DNA of 52,451 bases, taken from Streptomyces sp. ISL-11. GTDB lineage: Bacteria; Actinomycetota; Actinomycetes; Streptomycetales; Streptomycetaceae. The stretch lies in assembly GCF_018614525.1 (NCBI RefSeq), contig NZ_JAGGOL010000090.1, positions 1 to 52,451 on the forward strand, read 5' to 3'. A program made the position numbers and the translations under genes. The notes beneath the pieces are model-generated. The model had not been told where the DNA came from. It saw nothing but the letters and a program-made list of their open reading frames with translations, and did no database searches. Shown piece by piece: positions 39,060-49,747 of this stretch (its first letter is position 1; each line of letters opens with the position of its first letter).

Positions 39060-39473
39060 ATGACCCAGCGCACCCTCGTCCTCCTCAAGCCCGACGCCGT
39101 CAAGAGGCGCCTGGTGGGCGAGATCATCCGCCGTATCGAGAACAAGGCCGGCTGGACGATCGGGGCGCTGGAGCTGCGCACGCTGGGACGCGAGGTGCTG
39201 GAGCAGCACTACGCGGAGCACGAGGGCAAGCCGTTCTACGAGCCGCTGATGCAGTTCATGTCCTCCGGGCCGATCGTGGCGCTCGTGGTCGAGGGTGAGC
39301 GTGTGATCGAGGGCGTACGGGCCCTGGCCGGCCCGACCGACCCCATCTCGGCCGCTCCCGGCTCCATCCGTGGTGACTTCGGCACCATCACGCGCGAGAA
39401 CCTCATCCACGCCTCGGACTCCGAGGAGTCCGCCCAGCGGGAAATCAAGATTTTCTTTCCCGGTCTCGCCTGA
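39060..39473 (+). CDS. ndk: Nucleoside diphosphate kinase
   Basis: Transfers the gamma phosphate from ATP to other (d)NDPs through a phosphohistidine. 137 residues, normal for bacterial Ndk. Motifs: RTLVLLKPDAVKRRLVGEII at the N-terminus, the active-site His117 in TRENLIHASDS, and the substrate-loop PGSIRGDFG. The ATG at 39060 has AAGGAG 9 nt upstream, and a TAGCCT -10 candidate lies near 39012. It is followed by a clear terminator that separates it from the mre operon. Confidence 0.98.
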   Translation: MTQRTLVLLKPDAVKRRLVGEIIRRIENKAGWTIGALELRTLGREVLEQHYAEHEGKPFYEPLMQFMSSGPIVALVVEGERVIEGVRALAGPTDPISAAPGSIRGDFGTITRENLIHASDSEESAQREIKIFFPGLA

Positions 39474-39504
39474 TTGCTCATCAGAGGCACAAGCATTCTG
39501 ATCA

Positions 39505-39533
39505 GGGGCGACCGATTTCTTTTCGGTCGCCCC
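39505..39533 (+). terminator. Hairpin terminator after ndk
   Basis: An 11-bp stem GGGGCGACCGA / TCGGTCGCCCC with loop TTTCTTT, 31 nt past the ndk stop. Confidence 0.85.
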
Positions 39534-39748
39534 CTGGCATATGCGCGGCGAACGAGGGAACCTCTCACTCCGACACGACGTCACCATTACTGGGGCGAGC
39601 TCGCGTTCCGCCCACAATGGCGGAGGAACCCTCGCACCGCGTTCGAGTCGTCGAGACTACGATGAAGCTTCCGCGCACCGCAGCGCACCGCACACCTGCC
39701 GACCTCAAGTAAGCACCCGCTCCAGCTGGGAAGGCCAGACGTATCCTC

Positions 39749-40780
39749 ATGGGGAACAACATGTCGTTCATCGGCCGTGACATGGCTGTCGACCTCGGGA
39801 CCGCCAACACGCTGGTGTACGTCAGAGGTCGCGGAATCGTCCTCAACGAGCCATCGGTCGTCGCCATCAACACCAACACCGGAGGCATCCTCGCGGTCGG
39901 TGCCGAGGCGAAGAAGATGATCGGCCGGACCCCGGGCAACATCGTCGCCGTGCGGCCGCTCAAGGACGGCGTGATCGCCGACTTCGAGATCACCGAGCGG
40001 ATGCTCCGCTACTTCATTCTCAAGATCCATAAACGGCGCTGGATGGCCCGCCCGCGCGTCGTGGTCTGTGTGCCCTCCGGCATCACCGGGGTCGAGCGGC
40101 GCGCCGTGATCGAGGCGTCCACCCAGGCCGGTGCCCGCCAGGTGCACATCATCGAGGAGCCGATGGCCGCCGCGATCGGCTCGGGCCTGCCCGTCCACGA
40201 GGCCACCGGCAACATGGTCGTCGACATCGGCGGCGGCACCACCGAGGTCGCCGTGATCTCCCTCGGCGGCATCGTCACCGCCCAGTCCATCCGCGTCGCC
40301 GGCGACGAGCTCGACAACGCGATCATCCAGCACATCAAGAAGGAGTACAGCCTCCTTCTGGGTGAGCGCACCGCCGAACAAATCAAGATCACCATCGGTT
40401 CCGCATACGACCTGGAACAGGACGAGCACACCGAGATCCGCGGCCGCGATCTGGTCAGCGGCCTGCCCAAGACCGTGGTCATCTCCGCCGCCGAGGTCCG
40501 CAAGGCCATCGAGGAACCGGTCAACTCCATCGTCGACGCCGTCAAGACCACCCTCGACAAGTGCCCGCCCGAGCTGTCCGGCGACGTCATGGACCGCGGC
40601 ATCGTCCTCACCGGCGGCGGCGCCCTGCTGCGCGGCCTGGACGAGCGGCTGCGCCGCGAGACCGGCATGCCCATCCACATCGCCGAGGACCCGCTGGACT
40701 CCGTCGCCCTCGGCTCCGGCAAGTGCGTCGAGGAGTTCGAGGCACTCCAGCAGGTCCTGGACGCCCAGCCCCGCAGGTGA
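39749..40780 (+). CDS. mreB: Rod-shape/spore-wall actin homologue MreB
   Basis: Membrane-associated actin-like ATPase that positions wall synthesis; in Streptomyces it acts mainly in spore-wall formation. 343 residues. Motifs: DLGTANTLVYV (phosphate 1), VVDIGGGTTEVAV (phosphate 2), TGGGALLRGLDERL (adenosine) and EEPMAAAIGSGL. The start is either ATG 39749 (MGNNMSFIG) or ATG 39761, which has GGGGA 5 nt upstream; the second has the better ribosome-binding site. First gene of mreB-mreC-mreD-PBP2-rodA. The 275-bp region after ndk holds the ndk terminator and presumably its promoter, which I could not pinpoint. Confidence 0.97.
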   Translation: MGNNMSFIGRDMAVDLGTANTLVYVRGRGIVLNEPSVVAINTNTGGILAVGAEAKKMIGRTPGNIVAVRPLKDGVIADFEITERMLRYFILKIHKRRWMARPRVVVCVPSGITGVERRAVIEASTQAGARQVHIIEEPMAAAIGSGLPVHEATGNMVVDIGGGTTEVAVISLGGIVTAQSIRVAGDELDNAIIQHIKKEYSLLLGERTAEQIKITIGSAYDLEQDEHTEIRGRDLVSGLPKTVVISAAEVRKAIEEPVNSIVDAVKTTLDKCPPELSGDVMDRGIVLTGGGALLRGLDERLRRETGMPIHIAEDPLDSVALGSGKCVEEFEALQQVLDAQPRR

Positions 40781-40962
40781 CCCCAGCGGCCGCCCGGGAC
40801 TGACCGCCCGCCCCTCGCGCACGCCGGTGGCCGACCGGCGCGCGAGGGCGGCGCCCGGCGTACCCGCCGCCGGGAATCAACCTGATATACAGGCAGAACG
40901 CTCCCGATGACCGGCCCGGACCCGCAGCCGACCGGTCCGACGAGAAGGGCACGCCGCCGCAC

Positions 40963-41895
40963 GTGAGGGACACACGAGAGAGCCGGCTGCTACTGGTGCT
41001 GCTGGTCGCCATCGCGTTCGCACTGATCACGGTGGACATCCGCGGCGGCGAGCATTCCCCGCTCGACAGCGTCCGGCACGCCGCCGCCTCGGCCTTCGGC
41101 CCGGTCGAGGAGGGCGTCGCCTCGGCCGTCGACCCCTTCGGCGACGCCGTCGCGGCCGTACGGGACTCCGGCGAACGGCACAACCGCATCAGCACCCTGG
41201 AGCGCGAGAACGCCTCCCTCAAGCAGCGTCTGGGCAGCGACGACCGCAACCGCGGCCGGGCCCGCGAGCTCGACGCCATGCTCAAGACCGCCGGCGCCGG
41301 CCAGTACGGCATCAAGGGTGCGCAGGTCGTCGCCATAGGAGCCGCCCAGGGCTTCTCCTGGACGGTCACCATCGACGCCGGGAGCAACGACGGCATCAAG
41401 CGCGACATGACCGTGCTCAACGGCGACGGTCTCGTCGGCCGCGTCACCACCGTCGGCCCCTCCACCGCCACCGTGCTGCTCGCCAGCGACCCCAAGTTCA
41501 CCGTCGGCACCCGCATGGAGAAGACCGGCGAACTCGGCTTCGCCAATGGCCAGGGCGACCGCGACCTGCGCGTCGAACTCCTCAACGGCAAGGCCACCGT
41601 CCGCGAGGGCGACCGCCTCGTCACCTTCGGCTCCAGCCACGACAAGCCCTTCGTCCCCGGCGTCCCCGTCGGCGAGGTCACCCGCGTCGAACCCGCCGGC
41701 GGCGGCCTCACCCGCACCCTCCAGGTCCGCCCGTACGTCGGCTACAGCAAGCTCGACATCGTCGGCGTCGTCGTCCAGCCGCCGCGCACCGACCCGCGCG
41801 ACACCGTCCTGCCGCCGAAACCCGAGCCGCCCAAGCCCACCCCCACGGTGACCGTCACCGTCACCCCCACCCCGAGCGCCAAACCCCAGGACTGA
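40963..41895 (+). CDS. mreC: Rod-shape-determining protein MreC
   Basis: Bitopic scaffold that links MreB to the periplasmic wall machinery. 310 residues: an N-terminal membrane helix (residues about 7-22), a coiled coil (RISTLERENASLKQRLG, about 70-95), two beta-barrel domains with VVAIGAAQGFSWTVTIDAGS and GLVGRVTTVGPSTATVLLASDP, and a Pro/Thr-rich C-terminal tail (PKPTPTVTVTVTPTPS). It starts with GTG at 40963. It follows mreB after 182 bp, a long gap for the operon in which no separate promoter is evident to me. mreD begins 3 bp after its stop. Confidence 0.96.
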   Translation: MRDTRESRLLLVLLVAIAFALITVDIRGGEHSPLDSVRHAAASAFGPVEEGVASAVDPFGDAVAAVRDSGERHNRISTLERENASLKQRLGSDDRNRGRARELDAMLKTAGAGQYGIKGAQVVAIGAAQGFSWTVTIDAGSNDGIKRDMTVLNGDGLVGRVTTVGPSTATVLLASDPKFTVGTRMEKTGELGFANGQGDRDLRVELLNGKATVREGDRLVTFGSSHDKPFVPGVPVGEVTRVEPAGGGLTRTLQVRPYVGYSKLDIVGVVVQPPRTDPRDTVLPPKPEPPKPTPTVTVTVTPTPSAKPQD

Positions 41896-41898
41896 CCG

Positions 41899-42573
41899 AT
41901 GCGCCTGAACCGGATCCTGCTCTCGACCCTGCTCGTGGTGGTCGCCCTCGTCGTGCAGGTGACCGTCCTCGCCCGCCTCCACCTGCCCGGCGCGGTCCCC
42001 GACCTGCTGCTCCTCGTCGTCGTCGGCCTGGCCCTGGTCTACGGCCACACCAGCGGCGCCCTCATCGGCTTCGGCGCGGGCCTCCTCGCCGACCTCGCAC
42101 CGCCCGCCGACCACGCCACCGGCCGCTACGCCCTCGTCCTCGCCCTCGTCGGCTACGCCGTCGGCCTCGTCAGACCGGAGACCGGCCGGCTCCGCTCGGC
42201 CACCGTCCCCATGCTCGTCGTCGTCGCCGCGGCCGTCGGTTCCACCCTGCTCTACGCGGGCGTCGGCTCCCTCGTCGGCGACACCTCCGCCCGCCACGTG
42301 GGCCTGACCGGCCTGCTGCTGAGCGCCGCCGTCTACGACCTGCTGCTCGCGCCCTTCACGGTGCCGCTGCTGATGGCCCTCGCGCGCCGCACCGAGAACG
42401 ACCCGCTGGCCGGCGAGGGCCCCTCCACCATGGGCGGCGGCACCGGCGAGGCCGCGTACGGCTGGCTGGGCGGCGGCGGGCGCGGCAGCCGCATCGGCAG
42501 CCAGCGCGGCGGCCTGCTCGGCAAGTCCATGCGCGGCCGCAGCGGACGCGTCAAGGGAGTGAAGCGGCTGTGA
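41899..42573 (+). CDS. mreD: Rod-shape-determining protein MreD
   Basis: Integral membrane partner of MreC. 224 residues with five to six helices; typical features are LARLHLPGAVPDLLLLVVVGLA and GFGAGLLADLAPP near the N-terminus. The last about 60 residues are a hydrophilic, Gly/Arg/Lys-rich extension (GSRIGSQRGG, GRSGRVKGVKRL) that is longer than in short MreD proteins and would sit in the cytoplasm. Translation is coupled to mreC (3-bp gap). The PBP2 gene follows 61 bp later. Confidence 0.95.
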   Translation: MRLNRILLSTLLVVVALVVQVTVLARLHLPGAVPDLLLLVVVGLALVYGHTSGALIGFGAGLLADLAPPADHATGRYALVLALVGYAVGLVRPETGRLRSATVPMLVVVAAAVGSTLLYAGVGSLVGDTSARHVGLTGLLLSAAVYDLLLAPFTVPLLMALARRTENDPLAGEGPSTMGGGTGEAAYGWLGGGGRGSRIGSQRGGLLGKSMRGRSGRVKGVKRL

Positions 42574-42634
42574 GCCCGTACTCGTTCGAGGGACATCTCC
42601 GCGGGCGCCGCACCGCCAACCCGTGGGAGGCGCC

Positions 42635-44788
42635 GTGAGCAAGATCCCCGAGACCGGGCGGACCTCCCGGGTCACCATCCGCCTGGTCACCATCCAGATC
42701 CTCGTCTTCTCCCTCCTCCTCACCCTCGGCGGACGGCTCTGGTACCTCCAGATCCGCAACGGCGACCAGTACACCGCCGAAGCAGCCGACAACCACATCC
42801 AGCAGGTCGTCGCCCCCGCCACCCGCGGCTCGATACTGGACGCCCGCGGTGTGCCGCTCGCCGACAACGAGACCCGCCTCGTCGTCTCCGCCAGCCGCAC
42901 CGACCTGATGAAGATGCGCGACCGCGGCAAGGCCGTCCTCACCCGCCTCGCCGGCGTCCTCGGCCTGCCGGCCGACGAGGTCGCCGCCAAGGTGCGGCTG
43001 TGCGACGCCAAGACCCCCAAGCCCTGCTGGGCCGGCTCGCCCTACCAGCCCATCCCCATCACCGACGAGGCCACCACCCAGCAGGCCCTCCAGATCCGCG
43101 AGCGCGCCGAGGACTTCCCCGGCATCACCGCCGAGCCCACGGCCGTACGCCGCTACGCCGGACCCGGCGAGTCCAACACCGCCCAGGTCCTCGGCTACCT
43201 CTCGCCCGTCACCGACGACGAGATCATGAAGGCCAAGAACAGCCGCTCCCCGCTGCTGCGCTCCGACCAGATCGGCCGCTCCGGCCTTGAACGCCAGTAC
43301 GACACCGAGCTGCGCGGCAAGGCGGGCGTCACCCGCTACGAGGTCGACAACCTCGGCCGCGTCATCGGCAAGGCCAAGAGCGACAAGGCCGTCCCCGGCG
43401 CCAACGTCGTCACCAGCATCGACGCCCGCGTGCAGGCCATAGCGGAACGCGAGCTGGACCAGGCGATGAAGGACGCCCGCAAGGAGATCGACCGGAACAC
43501 CGGCGTCCCCTACAAGGCCGACGCCGGCGCCGTCGTCGTCATGGAGTCCAAGACCGGCCGCGTCGTGGCCATGGCCTCCAACCCCACCTACGACCCCAAC
43601 GCCTGGGTGGGCGGCATCTCCGGCAAGGACTACAAGGCCCTGACCGGCAAGGACTCCAACTACCCCCTGCTCAACCGGGCCATCCAGGGCCAGGCGGCCC
43701 CCGGTTCGGTCTTCAAGGTCATCTCTGCCACCGCGGCCGTCAACGCCGGCTACTCCTTCACCGACAACTACAACTGCTCCAGCTCGTACAGCATCGGCGG
43801 CCAGGTCTTCAAGAACTTCGAGTCCAAGGGCTACGGCCCCATCAACCTCGGCCGCGCGCTGGAGGTCTCCTGCGACACCGTCTTCTACGACCTGGCCTAC
43901 CGCCAGTGGCAGAAGGACGGCGGCAACAACCCGAAGAACCCCAAGGACTGGTTCTACCGGACCGCCCACGAGTTCGGCCTCGGCAAGGAGACCGGCATCG
44001 ACCTCCCCAACGAGGTTCGGGGCCGCGTCCCCGACCGCGAGTGGAAGAAGAGCTACTGGGAGGCCAACAAGGACGTCTGGTGCAAGGAGAAGGACAAGGG
44101 GGACAAGGGCAAGGCCGAGGACGACTACGCCGCCAAGATCGCCAAGGAGAACTGCGAGTCCGGCATGCGCATGCGCGCCGGTGACTCCGTCAACTACTCC
44201 ATCGGCCAGGGCGACACCCTCGTCACCCCCGTCCAGATGGCCACCATCTACTCCGCCATCAGCAACGGCGGCACGCTCTACAACCCCACGGTCGGCAAGG
44301 CCGTCGTCAGCCCCGACGGCAAGAACGTCCGGCAGATCCCGCCGCAGTCCCACGGCAAGCTGCCCTTCAACGGCAAGACCCGCGACCAGCTCGACGCCGC
44401 CCTCGCCGGCGTCGCCACCAACGGCAGCGCCGCCTGGCGCTTCGAGGGCTGGCCGCAGAAGGAGATCCCCATGCACGCCAAGACCGGCACCGCCGAGGTC
44501 TACGGCAAGCAGACGACCTCCTGGTTCGCGACCTACACCCAGGACTACACGATCGTCATGACGATCTCCCAGGGCGGCACCGGCTCCGGCGCCTCCGGCC
44601 CCGCCGTCCGCAACATCTACAACGCGCTGTACGGCGTCGACGAGAAGGGCAAGATCGACGGGAAGAAGGCGCTGCTGCCGCACCCCGAGCAGAAGCTGCC
44701 CAGGATCGAGAAGGACGGCACGATCGAGGCCCAGAAGATCGAGCCTCCCGCCCCGCCCGCCAGGAAGGAGGAGGAGAAGCAGCAGTGA
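42635..44788 (+). CDS. mrdA: Class B penicillin-binding protein 2 (elongation-type transpeptidase)
   Basis: Cross-links peptidoglycan as the partner of RodA. 717 residues: a short cytoplasmic tail, one membrane helix (about 14-36), a pedestal/dimerisation domain with APATRGSILDARG (about 60-72), and the transpeptidase domain. Catalytic motifs are SVFK with Ser358, SVNYSIGQGDT for the second motif region, and HAKTGTAEV. The GTG at 42635 is preferred over the GTG at 42623 because GGGAGG lies 5-10 nt upstream. A charged insertion (KEKDKGDKGKAEDDYAAK) sits in the domain. Its stop overlaps the rodA start (GTGA). Confidence 0.96.
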   Translation: MSKIPETGRTSRVTIRLVTIQILVFSLLLTLGGRLWYLQIRNGDQYTAEAADNHIQQVVAPATRGSILDARGVPLADNETRLVVSASRTDLMKMRDRGKAVLTRLAGVLGLPADEVAAKVRLCDAKTPKPCWAGSPYQPIPITDEATTQQALQIRERAEDFPGITAEPTAVRRYAGPGESNTAQVLGYLSPVTDDEIMKAKNSRSPLLRSDQIGRSGLERQYDTELRGKAGVTRYEVDNLGRVIGKAKSDKAVPGANVVTSIDARVQAIAERELDQAMKDARKEIDRNTGVPYKADAGAVVVMESKTGRVVAMASNPTYDPNAWVGGISGKDYKALTGKDSNYPLLNRAIQGQAAPGSVFKVISATAAVNAGYSFTDNYNCSSSYSIGGQVFKNFESKGYGPINLGRALEVSCDTVFYDLAYRQWQKDGGNNPKNPKDWFYRTAHEFGLGKETGIDLPNEVRGRVPDREWKKSYWEANKDVWCKEKDKGDKGKAEDDYAAKIAKENCESGMRMRAGDSVNYSIGQGDTLVTPVQMATIYSAISNGGTLYNPTVGKAVVSPDGKNVRQIPPQSHGKLPFNGKTRDQLDAALAGVATNGSAAWRFEGWPQKEIPMHAKTGTAEVYGKQTTSWFATYTQDYTIVMTISQGGTGSGASGPAVRNIYNALYGVDEKGKIDGKKALLPHPEQKLPRIEKDGTIEAQKIEPPAPPARKEEEKQQ

Positions 44789-45984
44789 GCGCCACCGAGG
44801 GCTACAAGGTCCGCCGCTACACCCCCGAGCGCTCCGCCTGGGGCCGGCTCACCGCCCGCGACTCCGTCGTCCGCCGCCTCGACTGGGTGATGCTGTGGGC
44901 CGCCCTGGCCCTCTCGGCCATCGGCACCCTGCTCGTCTACTCCGCCACCCGCGGCCGCACCGAGCTCAACCACGGCGACCCGTACTACTTCCTGCTCCGC
45001 AACCTCCTCAACACCGGCGTCGGCCTCGGCCTCGCCGTCGCCGCCGTCTGGGTCGGCCACCGCGCGCTGCGCGGCGGCGTCCCGATCCTCTACGTCATCT
45101 CCGTCCTGCTCACCGTCGCCGTGCTCACCCCGCTCGGCGCGACCATCAACGGCGCCCGCTCCTGGATCCAGCTGGGCGGCGGCTTCTCCATCCAGCCCTC
45201 GGAGTTCACGAAGATCACCATCACGCTGGGGATGGCGATGCTGCTGGCCGCGAAGGTGGACGCCGGCGACCGGCACCACCCCGACCACCGCACCGTCATG
45301 GAGGCCCTGGGCCTCGCCGCCCTGCCCGTACTGATCATCCTGCTGATGCCCGACCTCGGCTCGGTCATGGTGCTGGTCGTCATCGTCCTCGCCGTGCTGC
45401 TGGCCTCCGGCGCCTCCAACCGCTGGATCGCCGGTCTGCTCGGCGCCGGCGTCCTCGGCTGCCTCCTCGTCTGGCAGCTCGGCGTCCTGGACGAGTACCA
45501 GATCAACCGCTTCGCCGCCTTCGCCAACCCCGCCCTGGACCCCTCCGGCGTCGGCTACAACACCAACCAGGCCCGCATCGCCATCGGCTCCGGCGGCCTC
45601 ACCGGCTCCGGCCTCTTCCACGGCAGCCAGACCACCGGCCAGTTCGTCCCCGAGCAGCAGACCGACTTCATCTTCACCGTCGCCGGCGAGGAACTGGGCT
45701 TCCTCGGCGCGGGAGCCATCATCTTCCTGGTCGGCGTCGTGCTCTGGCGCGCCTGCCGCATCGCCCGCGAGAGCACCGAGCTCTACGGCACGATCGTCGC
45801 CGCCGGGATCATCGCCTGGTTCGCCTTCCAGGCGTTCGAGAACATCGGCATGACCCTCGGCATCATGCCCGTCACCGGCCTGCCCCTGCCCTTCGTCTCC
45901 TACGGCGGCTCCTCCATGTTCGCCGCCTGGATCGCGATCGGACTGCTCCAGTCCATCAAGGTGCAGCGGCCCATGTCCGCATAG
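44785..45984 (+). CDS. rodA: RodA/FtsW-type peptidoglycan glycosyltransferase (SEDS)
   Basis: Polymerises lipid II with PBP2. 399 residues, ten membrane helices. SEDS signatures: GARSWIQLGGGFSIQPSEF, LMPDLGSVMV, the essential extracellular loop with PEQQTDFIFTVAGEELGF, and the C-terminal LPLPFVSYGGSSM. The GTG start overlaps the PBP2 stop by 4 nt. Position after mreBCD and PBP2 marks it as RodA rather than FtsW; I recall the S. coelicolor orthologue being called Sfr. Last gene of the mre cluster. Confidence 0.96.
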   Translation: MSATEGYKVRRYTPERSAWGRLTARDSVVRRLDWVMLWAALALSAIGTLLVYSATRGRTELNHGDPYYFLLRNLLNTGVGLGLAVAAVWVGHRALRGGVPILYVISVLLTVAVLTPLGATINGARSWIQLGGGFSIQPSEFTKITITLGMAMLLAAKVDAGDRHHPDHRTVMEALGLAALPVLIILLMPDLGSVMVLVVIVLAVLLASGASNRWIAGLLGAGVLGCLLVWQLGVLDEYQINRFAAFANPALDPSGVGYNTNQARIAIGSGGLTGSGLFHGSQTTGQFVPEQQTDFIFTVAGEELGFLGAGAIIFLVGVVLWRACRIARESTELYGTIVAAGIIAWFAFQAFENIGMTLGIMPVTGLPLPFVSYGGSSMFAAWIAIGLLQSIKVQRPMSA

Positions 45985-46037
45985 GGCCCGCCGGCGGCCG
46001 GGGCCGACGCGCCCTCCCCAGCGGGCGCCCCGCGCAC

Positions 46038-46043
46038 TAGATT
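46038..46043 (+). promoter_or_regulatory. -10 element of a leaderless promoter for the CYTH/CHAD gene
   Basis: TAGATT is followed by exactly 7 nt and the ATG at 46051; no Shine-Dalgarno sequence is visible. Confidence 0.6.
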
Positions 46044-46050
46044 CGATGGC

Positions 46051-47586
46051 ATGGCGGACACCGTGCGAGAGATCGAGCGGAAGTACGAAGCCGGCGACGG
46101 CGCGGCCCCGGCCGGGCTGCCCGACCTGAGCCGGGCCGACGGCGTCGCCACCGTCGCCGACCAGGGCACGGACGAACTCGACGCCGTCTACTACGACACC
46201 GCCGACCACCGCCTCGCCCGCGCCGGCATCACCCTGCGCCGCCGCACCGGCGGCGGCGACGCCGGCTGGCACCTCAAGCTCCCCGTCGCCCCGGGCGTGC
46301 GCGACGAGATCCGCGCCCCCCTGTCCCCGGACGCCCCACGCGCCCTCACCGACCTCGTACGCTCCCGCATCCGCCGCGCCGAGCTCACGCCCCTCGTCCG
46401 CATCGTCTCCCGCCGCGAGGTCCGCCACCTCCTCGACGACCGCGGCACCCTCCTCGCCGAGGCGAGCACCGACGACGTCACCGCCGAACGCCTCACCGAC
46501 GGCGGCGGCACGGCCCGCTGGACGGAGTACGAGGTCGAACTCGGCAAGGACGGGGACCCCGCCTTCCTCGACACCGTCGAGCGGCACCTGCGCGAGGCCG
46601 GCCTGCGGCCCTCGAAGGCACCCTCCAAGCTCGCCCGCGCCCTGACCGAGACCGGACCACCCGCGCCCGAGCAGCGCGCGAGACCGGGCAAGACCGCCCG
46701 AGCCACCGCCGGCCACCACGTCCTGGCCTACGTCCGGGAGCAGACCGCGACCGTCCTCGCCCTCGACCCGGCCGTACGGCGCGGCGTCGACGACTCCCTC
46801 CACCAGATGAGAGTCGCCACGCGCCGGCTGCGCAGCGCCTTCCGCACCTTCGGAGAAGTCCTCGACCGGCGCGCCACCGACCCCGTCGCGGCCGAACTGC
46901 GCTGGCTCGCCGCCGAACTGGGCGTCGACCGCGACCGCGAGGTCCTCGCCGAACGCCTCCGCGACCGGCTGGCCGAGGTGGACGGCACCCTCAGGCTCGG
47001 GGCCGTACGCGCCCGGCTGCGCATCTGGGAGGCCGCCCGCGGCAAGGGCTCCCGCGAGCGCCTCACCGCCCTCCTCGACGGCGACCGCTACCTCACCCTC
47101 CTCGACAGCCTCGACGCCCTTCTCGCCGACCCGCCGCTGCGCCCGGCCGCCGCCCGCCCGGCGGACACCGTCCTGGCCGCCGCGGTCCTGCACGACTACG
47201 GGCGCCTGGTCACCCGCGTCGAACACGCCCTCGCCACCGCCCCCGGCCCGGAGCGCGACGCCGTCCTCCACGACGTTCGCAAGGCCGCCAAGCGCACCCG
47301 CTACGCGGCGGAGGCCGCGCGGCCGGCCGTCGGCAAGCCGGCGAAGCGTTTCGCCGCGCAGGTGAAGTCCGTCCAGACCCTCCTCGGCGACCACCAGGAC
47401 AGCGTCATGGCCCGCACCGCGCTGCGCGAGCTGGCGGTACAGGCCCACGCGGCGGGCGAGAGCACGTTCACCCTGGGCCTGCTCTACGGGCGCGAGGAGG
47501 AGCGGGCGGCGGCGGCCGAACGGGAGCTGCCGGAGCTGTGGGCGGAGGTCTCGCGGAAGAGGCACCGGGAGGCGCTGGGGGAGTGA
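46051..47586 (+). CDS. CYTH and CHAD domain protein
   Basis: Probable polyphosphate- or triphosphate-binding protein. 511 residues. The N-terminal CYTH (triphosphate tunnel) domain starts with the ExExK motif in REIERKYEA (residues about 5-13) and continues with LDAVYYDTADHRLARAGITL and WHLKLPV. The C-terminal CHAD domain (from about residue 225) has VDDSLHQMRVATRRLRSAFR, VHDVRKAAKRTRY-type basic helices (HDVRKAAKRTRYAAEA) and LLGDHQDSVMAR, the conserved histidines and arginines that bind polyphosphate. It stands after rodA with its own leaderless promoter. The catalytic activity of such fusions is not established. Confidence 0.95.
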   Translation: MADTVREIERKYEAGDGAAPAGLPDLSRADGVATVADQGTDELDAVYYDTADHRLARAGITLRRRTGGGDAGWHLKLPVAPGVRDEIRAPLSPDAPRALTDLVRSRIRRAELTPLVRIVSRREVRHLLDDRGTLLAEASTDDVTAERLTDGGGTARWTEYEVELGKDGDPAFLDTVERHLREAGLRPSKAPSKLARALTETGPPAPEQRARPGKTARATAGHHVLAYVREQTATVLALDPAVRRGVDDSLHQMRVATRRLRSAFRTFGEVLDRRATDPVAAELRWLAAELGVDRDREVLAERLRDRLAEVDGTLRLGAVRARLRIWEAARGKGSRERLTALLDGDRYLTLLDSLDALLADPPLRPAAARPADTVLAAAVLHDYGRLVTRVEHALATAPGPERDAVLHDVRKAAKRTRYAAEAARPAVGKPAKRFAAQVKSVQTLLGDHQDSVMARTALRELAVQAHAAGESTFTLGLLYGREEERAAAAERELPELWAEVSRKRHREALGE

Positions 47587-47734
47587 CCGCCGGCGCGGCC
47601 GGTCGTTCTGCCGGTGTCCGCTTCTGCGGTCCCCACGGTCGCGGGGGCACAAGGCAAGATCGCCGTGCGGGGGGTCATTGCGGCCGGGTTACGCTTGAGA
47701 GTCGCCCTTGTCAGCTCACTGAAGGTTCGCCCAG

Positions 47735-49660
<1,926 letters not shown>

Positions 49661-49673
49661 CGGTCACCGATGT

Positions 49674-49711
49674 CCGCGAACTCCCCCGGCTACCGCTGGG
49701 GGAGTTCGCGG
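49674..49711 (+). terminator. Hairpin terminator after the radical SAM gene
   Basis: A perfect 14-bp stem CCGCGAACTCCCCC / GGGGGAGTTCGCGG with a 10-nt loop, 13 nt after the stop. It rules out the upstream ATG at 49670 as the start of the next gene. Confidence 0.88.
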
Positions 49712-49747
49712 ATCGGGGCCGGCGCGGGCGGACAACGGGGAGAAGGC

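Noticed and set aside
42551..44683. 710-codon open frame antisense to the PBP2 gene
   Set aside because: High G+C DNA opens long antisense frames. The PBP2 frame has all catalytic motifs, while the antisense product is low-complexity Gly/Val/Asp with no domain.
44617..47652. 1011-codon open frame antisense to rodA and the CYTH/CHAD gene
   Set aside because: The same artefact: it crosses two genes with clear families and their intergenic promoter, and encodes repetitive acidic sequence.
49670..49747. N-terminal extension of the repeat membrane protein from ATG 49670
   Set aside because: The extra codons lie within a perfect 14-bp terminator hairpin. ATG 49748 has a good ribosome-binding site.
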